Positions 1-10,994 are shown, counted from the stretch's first letter. The stretch is 54,056 nt of DNA from Thermotogaceae bacterium (GCA_015489065.1 WGAO01000021.1:1-54056), one strand, 5' to 3'. Numbers and translations are program-made. The notes: a model not told the origin generated them from the letters alone.

Positions 1-61
1 ATTATTAACTATTGTTAAAAGTATTTGTCTCTTGCTACTATCAGTGTATCAAAGTTCCCAC

Positions 62-157
62 TCTCAAGAATCACAAAAGTAAAGTAGAGGTCATTTTTAA
101 TATTAAATTGCAAATGCATGTTCTTTGCATTAACTTGTATTAACTCTACTTTTGAGA
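62..157. repeat. Long imperfect inverted repeat in the AT-rich region upstream of alaS
   Basis: CTCAAGAATCACAAAAGTAAAGTAGAG (63-89) against CTCTACTTTTGAG (144-156); inner TTAATATTAAATTGCAAATGCA partly pairs with TTTGCATTAACTTGTATTAA. Confidence 0.4.
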
Positions 158-429
158 ACATTGACAGTTTTACAAAGATAAAAATAAAGATAAAAGTAAG
201 GTTGAGTTTTCCTTATTATCGTTATTTTTCTAATTAATTTTGTGAGGAAGATTTGAACATACAGTCAATTTTCTTGAACATAGCAAGTAGATTTTATCAC
301 AAATTATATAAGCATACACAATATATAGACTATCATTTTCGTAACCTGAGTTATAGCTCTCTATAAACTTCCCCACAATGGTAAAATCTGGTAGATACAG
401 GTGATAAAATCCTCAAGAGGAGGGAGTCG

Positions 430-3021
430 ATGAGAAAACTGAGCGGTGATGAGATAAGATCGGAGTTTCTGAAGTTCTTCGAGAGTAAAGGTCATAAGGT
501 TCTTCCAAGCGCATCGCTGATACCAGATGATCCGCAGCTGATGTTCACGGTAGCGGGGATGGTCCCGTTCAAACCGATATTTTGGGGAAAGGTTGAGCCT
601 GTCTATAAAAGAGTTACTACCTGTCAGAAGTGTTTAAGAACCACCGATATAGAGAATGTTGGAAGAACTCCAAGACATCATACTTTCTTTGAGATGCTCG
701 GTAATTTCTCATTCGGGGATTACTTTAAAAGAGAAGCTATAGAGTGGGCGTGGGAGTTTGTCACGAGAGTTTTGGAAATTCCTGAAAGCAGACTCTGGGT
801 AACCATATACGAGGAGGATGATGAATCTTTTAAAATATGGAACGAAATAATAGGCCTTCCAGAGAAGAAGATAGTTAGAATGGGAAAAGAGGACAATTTC
901 TGGGGACCTGCTGGACCGACTGGACCTTGTGGACCTGATTCTGAGATTCATTACCTTTTAGATCCATCATGTAAAGAGTGCTCACCAAAGACACATGAGG
1001 ATAAGTTCCTGGAGATATGGAATCTCGTTTTTACAGAGCTCTACATGGATGAGGACGGAAACTACCATCCTCTTGAGAAAAAGAACATAGATACTGGAGC
1101 CGGTCTTGAGAGACTTGCCGCGGTTCTTCAGGAAGTTCCCACGAATTTCGATACGGACATATTCAAGCCGATAATAGACAGGATCCAGAAAGTTCTTGGG
1201 GTAAAGTACGGCACTGATGAGAAAACTGATACCTCGATAAGGGTAATAGCGGATCACATAAGAGCTATTACTTTTGTCATTTCAGAGGGAGTATTTCCAT
1301 CAAACGAGGGAAGAGGATATGTCCTCAGAAGAATAATAAGAAGAGCCCAAAGGCATGCAACACTTTTGGGTGTCAAGAGACCTGTTCTTTTTGAAATAGT
1401 AGATGCGGTCGTTGAGAAGATGGGGAAGGTGTACCCAGAAATAGTTGAAAAGCAGGATGTTGTTAAGGAGGTTCTAAAAGCAGAGGAGAAGCGATTCTTG
1501 AAAACGATAGATCAAGGAATGGAAATGCTTGAAAAGCTTCTCGAAAAAGGGAAAGTAGATGGCAAAGATGCCTTTAAGCTTTACGATACCTATGGTTTTC
1601 CAATAGATCTCACCCTTGAGATAGCTAGGGATAGAGGCGTCGAAGTGGATATAGAGGGATTTAACAGGGAAATGGAAGCTCAAAGAGAGAGGGCAAGAAA
1701 AGCTTTGGGAGAAGTTGAATATTCAAAAAAAGAAAAAGTTTTTGACGAGATTTCCAAAAGAGTAAAGGTTGAGTTCTCCGGATACGATAAGATGGAGGAT
1801 GAATCAGAAGTAGCTGCTTTGGTGAGAGATGGAGAAGAAGTCGAAAGTCTATCTGAAGGAGAGAGCGGAACTGTCATCACGAAAAAAACTCCTTTCTATG
1901 CTGAAAAAGGAGGGCAAGTTGCGGATACCGGGAAGATAGAGTGGGAGGGTGGATTTGCAGAGGTTGTAGATGTCAAATCACCTGTCGAGGGTCTTATCGT
2001 TCATTTTGTAAGGGTATTGAGAGGATATTTGAGAAAGGGTGAAAAAGTAAGGCTCGTTGTTGATAAAGATAGAAGGAAATCTATCATGAGAAATCACACG
2101 GCGACCCATCTTCTTCATGCGGCTTTGAGAAAAGTCCTTGGGAGTCATGTAAGGCAGGCAGGTTCTTTAGTATCTCCAGAGAGATTGAGGTTTGATTTTA
2201 CACACTACAAAGCGCTGTCAAGGAAAGAGATAGTTGAAATAGAGAATTTGGTCAACGAGAAGATAATGGAAGTCATTCCAGTTATGACAGAAGTTAAGAG
2301 TTATGATGAAGCTGTCAAAGAAGGAGCAATGGCCCTCTTTGAGGAGAAGTATGGAGACACCGTCAGAGTTGTCAGAGTTGATGATTTCTCAGAAGAGCTT
2401 TGTGGCGGAACTCATGTGTCTAATACTGGTGAGATAGGAATGTTCAAGATAGTTTCCGAGGAAGCGATATCCGCTGGTGTTAGAAGAATAGTTGCAGTGA
2501 CAGGATTCGGTGCTCTGGATTATTCCAGAGAGAATGAAGAGTTGGTTGATGAGATAAGATCGATTTTAGATGTTCCTAAGGAGAAGATTGTTGAGCGTTT
2601 GGAAAAGCTTCTAGTTCAGATGAAAAATTATGAGAAGAAAATAAAGGAGCTTCAGACAAAGCAACTTTCAAAGAGTGCTGAAGTTGTTAGAAAAGACATA
2701 AACGGCATTAGCTACGCAGTTGTAAAACTTGAGGATGTTTCAGGAGATGTTCTCAGAAATACTGCAGATAATCTCCTTTCGAAACTTAAAAGTGGTATCG
2801 CTGTTGTGTTCAACGTTTCTGCAAATAAAGTGTCGTTTGTTGTAAAGGTTTCAAAAGATTTGATCGGTAAATTTAAAGCAGTTGACCTCGCTAAGAGGAT
2901 GGCGAAGGTTCTAGGTGGAGGCGGTGGAGGAAGAGAAGACTTCGCTCAAGCAGGAGGGAAAGATCCTCAAAAGATAGAAGAAGCGATAAAAGAGCTTGAA
3001 AAAGCTCTCAGGGGGGATTGA
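430..3021 (+). CDS. alaS: Alanyl-tRNA synthetase
   Basis: 863 aa; class II core ([64 protein letters not shown]), editing HxxxH ([11 protein letters not shown]) and CGGTH motifs, C-terminal GGGGGG. SD gaggagg upstream. Confidence 0.98.
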   Translation: MRKLSGDEIRSEFLKFFESKGHKVLPSASLIPDDPQLMFTVAGMVPFKPIFWGKVEPVYKRVTTCQKCLRTTDIENVGRTPRHHTFFEMLGNFSFGDYFKREAIEWAWEFVTRVLEIPESRLWVTIYEEDDESFKIWNEIIGLPEKKIVRMGKEDNFWGPAGPTGPCGPDSEIHYLLDPSCKECSPKTHEDKFLEIWNLVFTELYMDEDGNYHPLEKKNIDTGAGLERLAAVLQEVPTNFDTDIFKPIIDRIQKVLGVKYGTDEKTDTSIRVIADHIRAITFVISEGVFPSNEGRGYVLRRIIRRAQRHATLLGVKRPVLFEIVDAVVEKMGKVYPEIVEKQDVVKEVLKAEEKRFLKTIDQGMEMLEKLLEKGKVDGKDAFKLYDTYGFPIDLTLEIARDRGVEVDIEGFNREMEAQRERARKALGEVEYSKKEKVFDEISKRVKVEFSGYDKMEDESEVAALVRDGEEVESLSEGESGTVITKKTPFYAEKGGQVADTGKIEWEGGFAEVVDVKSPVEGLIVHFVRVLRGYLRKGEKVRLVVDKDRRKSIMRNHTATHLLHAALRKVLGSHVRQAGSLVSPERLRFDFTHYKALSRKEIVEIENLVNEKIMEVIPVMTEVKSYDEAVKEGAMALFEEKYGDTVRVVRVDDFSEELCGGTHVSNTGEIGMFKIVSEEAISAGVRRIVAVTGFGALDYSRENEELVDEIRSILDVPKEKIVERLEKLLVQMKNYEKKIKELQTKQLSKSAEVVRKDINGISYAVVKLEDVSGDVLRNTADNLLSKLKSGIAVVFNVSANKVSFVVKVSKDLIGKFKAVDLAKRMAKVLGGGGGGREDFAQAGGKDPQKIEEAIKELEKALRGD

Positions 3022-3022
3022 T

Positions 3023-3430
3023 ATGGAAAGAAAAATAAGGGTTCTCATAGCAAAACCAGGTTTAGATGGTCACGATAGAGGAGCTAAGGTTGTTGCGAGA
3101 GCTCTCAGAGATGCCGGGATGGAGGTTATATACACAGGGTTGAGGCAGACGGTCGATCAGATAATAAAGACGGCTATTCAGGAGGATGTCGATATCATAG
3201 GTTTGTCTATACTCTCAGGAGCGCATATGAGAATCTGTGACAAGATGATGAAAAAAATGAAAGAAGAGGGAATCGATATCCCTGTCTTCGTTGGTGGAAT
3301 TATACCTCCTGATGACGCAGAAAAGCTCAAAGAAATGGGCATATTTGAAGTGTTTGGACCGGGTACTCCTTTGTCTCTTGTCGTGGAGAAAGTGAAAGAG
3401 GCCGTTCAGAAAGAAGGTGCTAAGGCATGA
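3023..3430 (+). CDS. Stand-alone cobalamin (B12)-binding subunit, methylmalonyl-CoA mutase C-terminal type
   Basis: [29 protein letters not shown] (DxHxxG), [23 protein letters not shown] at 3023 preferred over the tracked start at 2996. Confidence 0.9.
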   Translation: MERKIRVLIAKPGLDGHDRGAKVVARALRDAGMEVIYTGLRQTVDQIIKTAIQEDVDIIGLSILSGAHMRICDKMMKKMKEEGIDIPVFVGGIIPPDDAEKLKEMGIFEVFGPGTPLSLVVEKVKEAVQKEGAKA

Positions 3431-4263
3431 AAGTCTACATATCTGTGGATATGGAAGGTTTAGCAGCAATTCATTCCTGGAAAGATGTCACCTTTGGTGA
3501 TCCACACTACAAAAGAAAGGAATTGGAAGAGCAGCTCAGATGGATGCTTGAGGAAATGATAGAGTATGAGGACATAAAAAAGATCACCGTTGTAGATTCT
3601 CACGCCCTTGGAGATAACATACCGTATTCAATCACAGATCTTGACGAAAGGATTGAGCTCATATCTGGTTTTCCGAGAAAAAGATATATGATGGCAGGAC
3701 TTGATGAGAGCTATGACAGGGTGATTTTCTTCGGATATCATGCGGGTATAGGTTCTATGAATGCTCTGATGGACCATACATATTCGAACACGACCTTTCA
3801 CAATGTTTGGATAAACGGCATAAGAATGAATGAAGCATTGATAAATGCCGCTTATGCTGGGTATCTCGGAGTTCCAGTTGCGATGATTGTTGGTGATACG
3901 GCACTCAAAGAGGAGATGAAGGATTTCTTAGATAGAGTGGTGTATGTTGCGACGAAAGAAGGGCTTGGAAGGTACTCTGCAAAGTTTGTCTCGAAGAAAA
4001 AATTAGAGCAGGATATAAGAAGTGCTACAAACAGGGCGATAAGAAAAGAGAGAGAGGACTTGAGAATATACAGATTTGAACCTCCAGTAGAACTTAAAGT
4101 CGAAACAGCGAAAACAGAGTTTGCCGATGCACTCGAAATGATACCGGGAGTTGAAAGAGTAGGTGGAAGAGTTTTGAAGTTTGTCCATGACGATTATGCG
4201 GTTGTTTTTGATGCGATACTCCTCATGGCAACAATAGGGAGCATGATGGGGAGGATGCTTTGA
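3427..4263 (+). CDS. M55-family D-aminopeptidase (DppA-like)
   Basis: [22 protein letters not shown]-terminus, [20 protein letters not shown] metal-site region; 4-nt overlap with upstream CDS. Confidence 0.9.
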   Translation: MKVYISVDMEGLAAIHSWKDVTFGDPHYKRKELEEQLRWMLEEMIEYEDIKKITVVDSHALGDNIPYSITDLDERIELISGFPRKRYMMAGLDESYDRVIFFGYHAGIGSMNALMDHTYSNTTFHNVWINGIRMNEALINAAYAGYLGVPVAMIVGDTALKEEMKDFLDRVVYVATKEGLGRYSAKFVSKKKLEQDIRSATNRAIRKEREDLRIYRFEPPVELKVETAKTEFADALEMIPGVERVGGRVLKFVHDDYAVVFDAILLMATIGSMMGRML

Positions 4264-4805
4264 TGGATTTCACAGAGAAAACATTGGAGAGCAAAGTTGT
4301 TTTCAAGGGGAAAGTAATAGAAGTCAGAGCTGATAGGATAATTCTTCCAGATGGTAGAGAAGGTTACAGGGAACTCGTATACCACAGAGGGGCCGTTGCG
4401 GCTGTTCCTTATGAAAACGGTAAGGTATATCTCGTCAGACAGTACAGATATGCTGCAGCTCAGCATCTTTTGGAGGTTCCGGCTGGAAAGTTGGATTCTG
4501 ATAATGAGGATCCAGTGTGGAGAATGAAAAAAGAGCTCCGAGAGGAAATAGGGAAAGATCCCAAAAGGCTGAAGTATCTGGGCTATATATACACATCACC
4601 TGGGTTTGCAACGGAGAAGATACATCTGTATCTCGCAACGGATCTAACAGATATGCGAGAAAAAGCCGATGATGACGAGTTTTTAGAAGTTATTGAGATG
4701 GATTTCGACAGAGTCTACGATATGTGTTTGAACGGTGAGATAGTTGATTCGAAAACAATTGTTGCTATAGTAAGAGCTAAAAAGGCTCTGGAGGAGGGAT
4801 TTTAA
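4263..4805 (+). CDS. NUDIX hydrolase, ADP-ribose pyrophosphatase type
   Basis: NUDIX-box-like LLEVPAGKLDSDNEDPVWRMKKELREEIG, YTSPGFATEKIHLYLA; ATG at 4263. Confidence 0.9.
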   Translation: MDFTEKTLESKVVFKGKVIEVRADRIILPDGREGYRELVYHRGAVAAVPYENGKVYLVRQYRYAAAQHLLEVPAGKLDSDNEDPVWRMKKELREEIGKDPKRLKYLGYIYTSPGFATEKIHLYLATDLTDMREKADDDEFLEVIEMDFDRVYDMCLNGEIVDSKTIVAIVRAKKALEEGF

Positions 4806-5410
4806 TGGTTAAATTGATAGTTAATGGAGAAGAGAGAGAGATAGACGCAAAAGATTACAGTAACTTCGGCGAACTAATGGAGGAATTGAAAAAGGAGCAC
4901 AGCGATAAGGTACTTTCTAAAGTTGTTGTGAATGGAAACGAAATACCGCTCTCCAAAGTAGATGATCTTCTTGGCGCTACGATAGATGAAGAGGGGCTCA
5001 CAATAGAAGTTGAGTTTAAGAACATCAGAGAATTCTTGGTAGATACGCTCGAAGAGGTCGTCAAATATGTAGATAATGTGATAAATCTTCTTCCGAAGGT
5101 TTCTGAGAATATGATAGTGAATTCTCAAGAAGGATATAAAGCTATAAAAGATCTTACGGACGGTTTAACAGCAGTTGAAAATCTCAGAGAGAACACGATA
5201 AAAGTCTCTAAAATAACCCCTAGCGATGTTGGAATGAAAGATAGGGAAGATGAAGTTGTAGGAATATTGAAGAATTTTGTTGGAGGGCTTGAGAGAAGCG
5301 ATATAATCGATCTCTCAGATATAATAGAGCAGCAACTTCCAACTGTTCTCAACTATTACAAAGAATATTTTTCTAAGGTTTTGGAGATACTTAAATCCAA
5401 GACCAATTGA
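4805..5410 (+). CDS. Conserved hypothetical protein adjacent to fliS
   Basis: 201 aa ORF coupled to NUDIX (shared nt 4805); N-terminal beta-rich part, C-terminal helical part; no family recognised. Confidence 0.75.
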   Translation: MVKLIVNGEEREIDAKDYSNFGELMEELKKEHSDKVLSKVVVNGNEIPLSKVDDLLGATIDEEGLTIEVEFKNIREFLVDTLEEVVKYVDNVINLLPKVSENMIVNSQEGYKAIKDLTDGLTAVENLRENTIKVSKITPSDVGMKDREDEVVGILKNFVGGLERSDIIDLSDIIEQQLPTVLNYYKEYFSKVLEILKSKTN

Positions 5411-5423
5411 GAGGTGATCGGTT

Positions 5424-5852
5424 TTGCAGCAGAGATGGCAGAATGCATATATAGAAAACATGGTTAAGACGGCAAGTCCAGCGAAGCTCATAGAGCTCCT
5501 CTATATGAAAGCAATAGATGTTTTGAAAGAGGCAGAAGAATTGATAAAGGAAAAGAAGTATGTTGAAGCAAACGAGAAGATAAAGAGAGCCCAAGATATA
5601 GTTGTAGAGCTAAATCTGTCTTTGGATATTGAGAAAGGTGGACAAATAGCGAAAAATCTGAGGGCGTTGTACAATTACTTGTTCCAGAGACTCATTGAAG
5701 GAAATGTCAAGAAAGATATAAACGCTCTCAGGGAGGTCAGAGGATTTTTAGAAGATCTCTTGGAAACATGGAGGGAAGTTATGAAGAGAGTCGGAAACAC
5801 TGCCGAGGTGTCTTCAAAGAAAAAGCAAGGGGGACTTGATCTCAGTTTGTGA
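5424..5852 (+). CDS. fliS: Flagellar export chaperone FliS
   Basis: NAYIENMVKTASPAKLIELLYMKAIDVL; TTG start with SD gaggtgat. Confidence 0.88.
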   Translation: MQQRWQNAYIENMVKTASPAKLIELLYMKAIDVLKEAEELIKEKKYVEANEKIKRAQDIVVELNLSLDIEKGGQIAKNLRALYNYLFQRLIEGNVKKDINALREVRGFLEDLLETWREVMKRVGNTAEVSSKKKQGGLDLSL

Positions 5853-5862
5853 GGTGATATCC

Positions 5863-6717
5863 GTGGAAAAAATAGTTCCCCTCAGTGAATATCCATTGGC
5901 TGATTTCATAAGTCTTGTCAACGAAATATTCTCTGATTACGCCATACCTATAAATTGGGATGTTTTGAATTTCAAATTGGATGCCAAGGAAAATTCATTG
6001 AGTTTCGAAGATTCATTCGTTTTTTTAGACAAGGACACCCCGGTCGGTTTTATAGTCATCGGAATCAGGAAAAAAATGGGAAGAATCGACGCGATGGGTG
6101 TTGTAAAAGAAAAGAGAGGTACTGGCCTTGCACAGAAGATCCTTCAGCATGCTATAAATCGTTTAGAGTGGAAAGGAATAGAACAGGTGATATTAGAAGT
6201 CGCTTCTAATGATATGAGAGCGGTTAGATTCTACGAGAAGAATGGTTTTAGACAGGTTAGGAGTCTTTACACTCTAGCAATAAGGCCAGAAGACTTTGTT
6301 GAGCAAGGTGATGGGGAGTTTCTCAAGACGGAAACGGGCTGGATTCACTGGGCATCTATGAGTGCTCTTGTTAATATACCCAGAAAGCCGAACTGGCAGA
6401 GAGATCCGACGACTTTATACCTATCTGGAAACAGATACAATTTGGAAAAAATTATCATCGATGGTGAGGAAGGTTATCTAGTTTGGGGAGAAACTGACGA
6501 CAGCGCCTTCATCGTTGATATTTCCCCGGTGAAGAATCCTGACTACTTCCAAATTATGGTAGCTTCATCGGTTAAAAAGCTCTTTTCTGAAACATCAAAA
6601 AGGGTAATAACGATGTCTTCTGTTCCGGAAGACGATTTTCTTTACAGTAGTGCGATTAAAGTGGGATTTCGAAGTATTTTTAAACAGTACGAGATGTGCT
6701 TCAGATTACTTTTGTGA
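5863..6717 (+). CDS. GNAT-family N-acetyltransferase with C-terminal extension
   Basis: GVVKEKRGTGLAQKILQHAINRL (acetyl-CoA loop), EVASNDMRAVRFYEKNGFRQVRSL; GTG 5863 preceded by gaggtgat. Confidence 0.88.
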   Translation: MEKIVPLSEYPLADFISLVNEIFSDYAIPINWDVLNFKLDAKENSLSFEDSFVFLDKDTPVGFIVIGIRKKMGRIDAMGVVKEKRGTGLAQKILQHAINRLEWKGIEQVILEVASNDMRAVRFYEKNGFRQVRSLYTLAIRPEDFVEQGDGEFLKTETGWIHWASMSALVNIPRKPNWQRDPTTLYLSGNRYNLEKIIIDGEEGYLVWGETDDSAFIVDISPVKNPDYFQIMVASSVKKLFSETSKRVITMSSVPEDDFLYSSAIKVGFRSIFKQYEMCFRLLL

Positions 6718-6754
6718 TCTCTTCATATTTTTTTAACAACACCTTTCTAATTAT

Positions 6755-6785
6755 GGTGGTAGAATGTAATTTCGGTCCTACCGGA
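6755..6785. promoter_or_regulatory. Possible DnaA-binding sites in the dnaA promoter/leader
   Basis: GGTGGTAGA (reverse complement TCTACCACC, one mismatch to the Thermotoga-type CCTACCACC core) facing a partial CCTACCGGA; overlaps a TAGAAT -10 candidate. Confidence 0.3.
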
Positions 6786-6808
6786 TTGTGCCACTTGGAG
6801 GAGAAGTC

Positions 6809-8116
6809 GTGAACAACCAGATACTGGAAGCCATTAAAAGCAGAGTTGATCAGAGAGTCTGGAAAAAGTGGTTCTCTTCTTTTTATATCAAGAGTGTCTC
6901 GGATTCCGAGGCAGTATTCATTGTGTCGAATCTCTTCATAAAAGACTGGCTCGAAAAGAAATACAGAAGAGTCATAGAGCATGCCATAAAGGATGTTGTG
7001 GGGAGAAAAATTCCTTTTAGGATAGAATATTCCGAAGTTGACCAACCTACGAAGGAAGAGATACCGAAAATCTCTCCTCCTGAGAGCACGAATCTCAATC
7101 CGAGCATGACTTTTTGGAATTTCGTTGTTGGGAATGGAAATGAGCAGGTTTACAAATTTGCAAAGAAGATAACAAAAGAATTGGGTAGATTCTCTCCTCT
7201 CTTTATTCACGGTGGTGTGGGAGTCGGCAAAACTCATATTCTCCATGCTATAGGTAACGAAGCCTATTCGAAGAATCCGAATCTCAAAATCGTCTATGTT
7301 ACGAGTGAGAGGTTTATGAACGAGATGATAAACGCACTTCGCGAGAACAGAATACAGGAGTTTAAGAATAAGTACAGAGGTGTTGATCTGCTTCTCATGG
7401 ATGATGTTCAATTTTTAATGGGGAAGAATGGAGTACAGTTTGAGCTTTTCAACACATTCAACGAGCTAATGGATAAGAAAAAGCAGATGGTTTTCTGCTC
7501 CGATAGGTCCCCTGATAAACTCCAAGATTTTCAAGACAGGCTCGTCTCAAGATTCAAAATGGGAATAGTTGCCGAGATGGAAGTGCCGGATATAGAAACG
7601 CGAAAGAAGATAGCGCGGGAAATAGTCAAAACTGAAGGTGGAAAGCTTAAAGATGAGATACTCGATTTTCTAGCGGAAAATGTCGATGGTTCTTTAAGAG
7701 AGCTCAGGGGAGCGATAATAAAGCTCATAGCATACCAAGAGATTGAGAACAAAGAGCTTGATCTTTACGAAGCTATTGGAATAGTCGGAAATCTCTTGAG
7801 AGATTCCAATAGGATGGATTTGTCAGAGAAACTCCTTGCAACTCTTTCACTAGTATTTGATGTGTCACCGTCTGAAATAAAGGGGAGAAGCAAGCGAATC
7901 TCGGCGGTTCTTTCAAGGCAAATTGGAATGTACTTTGCTAAGAATTACTTGAAGCTTTCCACAACCGCCATAGCCGAGATATTTAACAGATCTCCCTCAG
8001 TAGTATCTTCTACCATCAAAAAAGCGACAGAGAAAATAGGAAAAAATCCACTCCTTGAAGGCTATGTGAGAAAAGTTCTCTCTCACATGAGCCCTGCTAT
8101 AGGAAAAGATTTCTAA
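6809..8116 (+). CDS. dnaA: Chromosomal replication initiator protein DnaA
   Basis: Walker A GGVGVGKTHILHAIGN, LLMDDVQFL, domain IV AVLSRQIGMYFAKNYLKLSTTAIAEIFN; GTG 6809 with SD ggaggag. Confidence 0.97.
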   Translation: MNNQILEAIKSRVDQRVWKKWFSSFYIKSVSDSEAVFIVSNLFIKDWLEKKYRRVIEHAIKDVVGRKIPFRIEYSEVDQPTKEEIPKISPPESTNLNPSMTFWNFVVGNGNEQVYKFAKKITKELGRFSPLFIHGGVGVGKTHILHAIGNEAYSKNPNLKIVYVTSERFMNEMINALRENRIQEFKNKYRGVDLLLMDDVQFLMGKNGVQFELFNTFNELMDKKKQMVFCSDRSPDKLQDFQDRLVSRFKMGIVAEMEVPDIETRKKIAREIVKTEGGKLKDEILDFLAENVDGSLRELRGAIIKLIAYQEIENKELDLYEAIGIVGNLLRDSNRMDLSEKLLATLSLVFDVSPSEIKGRSKRISAVLSRQIGMYFAKNYLKLSTTAIAEIFNRSPSVVSSTIKKATEKIGKNPLLEGYVRKVLSHMSPAIGKDF

Positions 8117-8394
8117 ACTTCACCAAAGTGATAATGCTTTTTGATAGGTTTTAAAACTCTCCAAGTGCACTTCGTACCGGACTTGAATGTAACCAAATCT
8201 CCTGCGCCGAATCGAACGGTTCCATCTCCTTCAATACTTACCTCTACTTCTCCTTCGATGACATAGAAAGTCTCAGGCTCGTCATAGTACCAATCAAACT
8301 CACTGACTTCCTTCTCCCAGATAGGCCAGTCGAAAACTCCCAGCTTTTCCAATTCCTCTTTTGATGACTTTCTTATCGAAACCTTATCGCTCAC
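8113..8394 (-). CDS. Small cupin protein (TM1112/DUF861-like)
   Basis: WPIWEKEVSEFDWYYDEPETFYVIEGEVEVSIEG..GDLVTFKSGTKCTWRVLKPIKKHYHF. Confidence 0.88.
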   Translation of the reverse strand: MSDKVSIRKSSKEELEKLGVFDWPIWEKEVSEFDWYYDEPETFYVIEGEVEVSIEGDGTVRFGAGDLVTFKSGTKCTWRVLKPIKKHYHFGEV

Positions 8395-9038
8395 TTTTTA
8401 ACACCCCTTCTCGCTTTTCCCATGGAGTACTCTATGACTACCCTTCTATACGGCTCTACCCCTATGGAGTAGCTCGTGACTCCTCTATACCTTTTAACTA
8501 TTTCGTGTACTATTCTCCTCTCGAACGGGAACATGGGATCCAAGACCACTTTGTCCTTGTTTTTTAGAACATGTCTGATTGCGTCTTTCGCTATTATCTC
8601 TAGCTGCTTTTTCCTTCTCTCTCTGTAGTTTCCTGCATCTATAACGACATTCAACTTAACATCACTTAACCTGTTCAAGAATATGGATAGTATATGTTGA
8701 AGCGCTCCAAGTGTTTTTCCATGTTTTCCTATGAGTTTTCCGATTTCCGGACCGTCTATTGATACAAAATAAGTCTTACCATCGGATCTTATTGAGACCA
8801 ATTCAACCCCTTTAGCCTTCTCCAATATTACCTTTAAAAATTCTGAAAGCTTTCTTTCAAAGTAATTCTTCTTAAAAACGACCTCAACTTCTGCTTCTTT
8901 TGAAAACATTCCCAAAAAACCTTTAGAACCTTTTTCTATGACATTGACTTCGTATTCATCATCCTGAAGAGCGTACTCATTCACAACTTTCTTTACTGCT
9001 TCTTCCACAGTTTTTCCAGTCGCTGTGACGCTTTTCAT
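8391..9038 (-). CDS. khpB: RNA-binding protein Jag/KhpB (SpoIIIJ-associated)
   Basis: N-terminal Jag_N (GKTVEEAVKKVVNEYAL), KH domain with IGKHGKTLGALQHI, R3H (FPFERRIVHEIVKRYRGVTSYSIG). Confidence 0.93.
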   Translation of the reverse strand: MKSVTATGKTVEEAVKKVVNEYALQDDEYEVNVIEKGSKGFLGMFSKEAEVEVVFKKNYFERKLSEFLKVILEKAKGVELVSIRSDGKTYFVSIDGPEIGKLIGKHGKTLGALQHILSIFLNRLSDVKLNVVIDAGNYRERRKKQLEIIAKDAIRHVLKNKDKVVLDPMFPFERRIVHEIVKRYRGVTSYSIGVEPYRRVVIEYSMGKARRGVKK

Positions 9039-9050
9039 CAATTCACCTCC

Positions 9051-10289
9051 TCAGGCTTTCTTAGATAGACCAAGAAGCTCTCTGAGCGTCAACCCTTTTA
9101 TTTTGTACTTCTTGTATATGTAGTAGGTTATAGCAAGCTGTATCAATGTGTTGGTGGCGTAGTATATAAAGAGTCCAGATGGTAGAGATATGAATAAAAA
9201 TGGGAAAATAATCGACATCATTATTCCTTGCCAAGCGCTTCTTGCATCTTGACTGGTTATTAAGGTAGAGTAAAAGCTCGCTACAACTGTTATCAATACG
9301 AGTACTATGTTTTCTTTAAATCCGCCAACCGAAAGGTCCTTCCAGATCAGAAATCCCTTTCCATAAGCAAACTCTTCTTGGAAGTGCCTCAAGACTCCCC
9401 AAAGCATGAAAAATATCGGAAGCTGAACGAGCATCATCAAACATCCACTCATCGGGTTGACGCCTTTTTCTTTGTACAATTTCATCAACTCTTCCTGTTG
9501 CCTTTGTGGATCTTTGTATCTCCTTCTTATGTATTCGATATCTTTCTGTATCTTTCTCATGTTTATCATGGATTTCGTTTGGGCGTGATAAAGCGGATAG
9601 AGCGCTAGCCTAACTACAAATGTGAAGAGTATTATCGCCCATCCGAAATTCCCTGTAAGCTTGTAGAGATAATCGAAAAACCATACTAAACCGTAGAATA
9701 TGGCGTCATAAACACCGTACATATCTTTTAATAAATTCATTATTTTCTTATAGTCCTCTGGGAAAGCTCCCTTTATGAGATTCTTTTTTCCAGGTCCAAG
9801 ATAAACTTTAGCGCTTTCTGTTTCCACAATTCCGGGATTTTCCATCTCCCCACTGAATTTCACTATCGAGACATATTTCTTGGGAGAAAATGATATGAAG
9901 ATATCGTCTTCATATCGATCGTTACTTGGATACCAGACTCTTGGAAGTTTCATCTTGACTTTCTTGCTGAGCTTCACGGTAAATTCGTAGTATGGGCCAT
10001 CGATAAAGTGGAAAGTTTTTGTGTAATCTGGGTATATGAACTGAAGATATACATCCTGACCGGATTTCCATACCTTGTAGTTTGTCGGTGTGGAGGGTGT
10101 ATCGAATCCATCGGAATCATACGAGTATATAAGTTTCCTTTGGTGGTACACATTTTCCATATGCCCGTTTGTTGAGAATTCATACTTTATGAATCTGCTC
10201 TCCACCGTTATCAAATTTTTGTGGACATCGTAATCCATCGAAAATGCCACAGTTGCTATAAAGATCATTACCGGCAACAGTTTTCTCAA
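9051..10289 (-). CDS. yidC: Membrane protein insertase YidC/Oxa1 family
   Basis: [60 protein letters not shown]-terminal periplasmic domain. Confidence 0.95.
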   Translation of the reverse strand: MRKLLPVMIFIATVAFSMDYDVHKNLITVESRFIKYEFSTNGHMENVYHQRKLIYSYDSDGFDTPSTPTNYKVWKSGQDVYLQFIYPDYTKTFHFIDGPYYEFTVKLSKKVKMKLPRVWYPSNDRYEDDIFISFSPKKYVSIVKFSGEMENPGIVETESAKVYLGPGKKNLIKGAFPEDYKKIMNLLKDMYGVYDAIFYGLVWFFDYLYKLTGNFGWAIILFTFVVRLALYPLYHAQTKSMINMRKIQKDIEYIRRRYKDPQRQQEELMKLYKEKGVNPMSGCLMMLVQLPIFFMLWGVLRHFQEEFAYGKGFLIWKDLSVGGFKENIVLVLITVVASFYSTLITSQDARSAWQGIMMSIIFPFLFISLPSGLFIYYATNTLIQLAITYYIYKKYKIKGLTLRELLGLSKKA

Positions 10290-10534
10290 CTTTTATCCCT
10301 CCTCACGACAAAGAGATGGAATTCCTCTGGAACTGGGTCGTAACCACCTTCATTGAGAGGATTACAACGCAAAACGCGCCTGAAGCCCAAGTAGAGCCCT
10401 TTGATCACCCCAAATTTCTCTACAGCCTCAAGCGTATAATTTGAGCAGGTTGGATAGAACCTGCACGAGGGTGGAAAGAGTGGAGATATGAACTTTTGAT
10501 AGAATCTTATTAAAAGGATTATTATTTTCTTCAT
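10286..10534 (-). CDS. yidD: Membrane protein insertion efficiency factor YidD
   Basis: [62 protein letters not shown]. Confidence 0.96.
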   Translation of the reverse strand: MKKIIILLIRFYQKFISPLFPPSCRFYPTCSNYTLEAVEKFGVIKGLYLGFRRVLRCNPLNEGGYDPVPEEFHLFVVRRDKS

Positions 10535-10878
10535 TTCAGCTTCTCCAGAAGTTCCGTCAAGATCTTTCCGATATCATCGAGCTTTGCATCTCTCAGATTT
10601 TTCGATTTCTCCCTGAACAGGACTACTACATCATAATTCGGAAATCTTTCTTTGTTCAATCTGTAGAACTCCTTTACCAATCTCCTTAACCTATTTCTGA
10701 ACACAGCTTTCCCTATTTTCTTTCTGACTACAACGGCTATCCTGGGGTGATCAAGTCCATTTTCCAAATAAACGAGTCTTACATAATCGTTTGATACCGA
10801 CTTTCCCTTAGTGAAAACTCTTCTGAAGTCTCTTTTGAGCCTCAGGCGCTCCTCTTTTGTCAGACGGCGAGTCTCCAC
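10531..10878 (-). CDS. rnpA: Ribonuclease P protein component (start ambiguous: GTG 10878, or ATG 11001 giving 156 aa)
   Basis: [52 protein letters not shown] 10878 has SD AAGGAG 9 nt upstream and starts just before the canonical core; the ORF is open up to ATG 11001. Confidence 0.9.
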   Translation of the reverse strand: METRRLTKEERLRLKRDFRRVFTKGKSVSNDYVRLVYLENGLDHPRIAVVVRKKIGKAVFRNRLRRLVKEFYRLNKERFPNYDVVVLFREKSKNLRDAKLDDIGKILTELLEKLK

Positions 10879-10994
10879 CTGCCCTTTCTCCTTCTGCGCT
10901 TGAGAACTTTTCTTCCTGACTTGCTCCTGCTCCTCGCTAAAAAGCCATGGGTTCTCTTTCTCTTTCTCCTTGAAGGTTGGTAAGTCCTCTTCAT
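10860..10994 (-). CDS. rpmH: 50S ribosomal protein L34, nested out of frame in the maximal rnpA ORF (absent from the ORF track)
   Basis: Minus-strand ATG 10994 translates [44 protein letters not shown] (44 aa), canonical L34. SD AGGAGG is 8 nt upstream. Confidence 0.97.
   Translation of the reverse strand: MKRTYQPSRRKRKRTHGFLARSRSKSGRKVLKRRRRKGRWRLAV

Noticed and set aside
1-429. T-box or other known riboswitch in the alaS leader
   Set aside because: No T-box core motif (AGGGTGGNACCGCG-like) or terminator/antiterminator pair seen upstream of alaS.
6701-7411. 236-aa minus-strand ORF over the start of dnaA
   Set aside because: Antisense to the conserved DnaA N-terminal and AAA+ coding sequence; no domain similarity.
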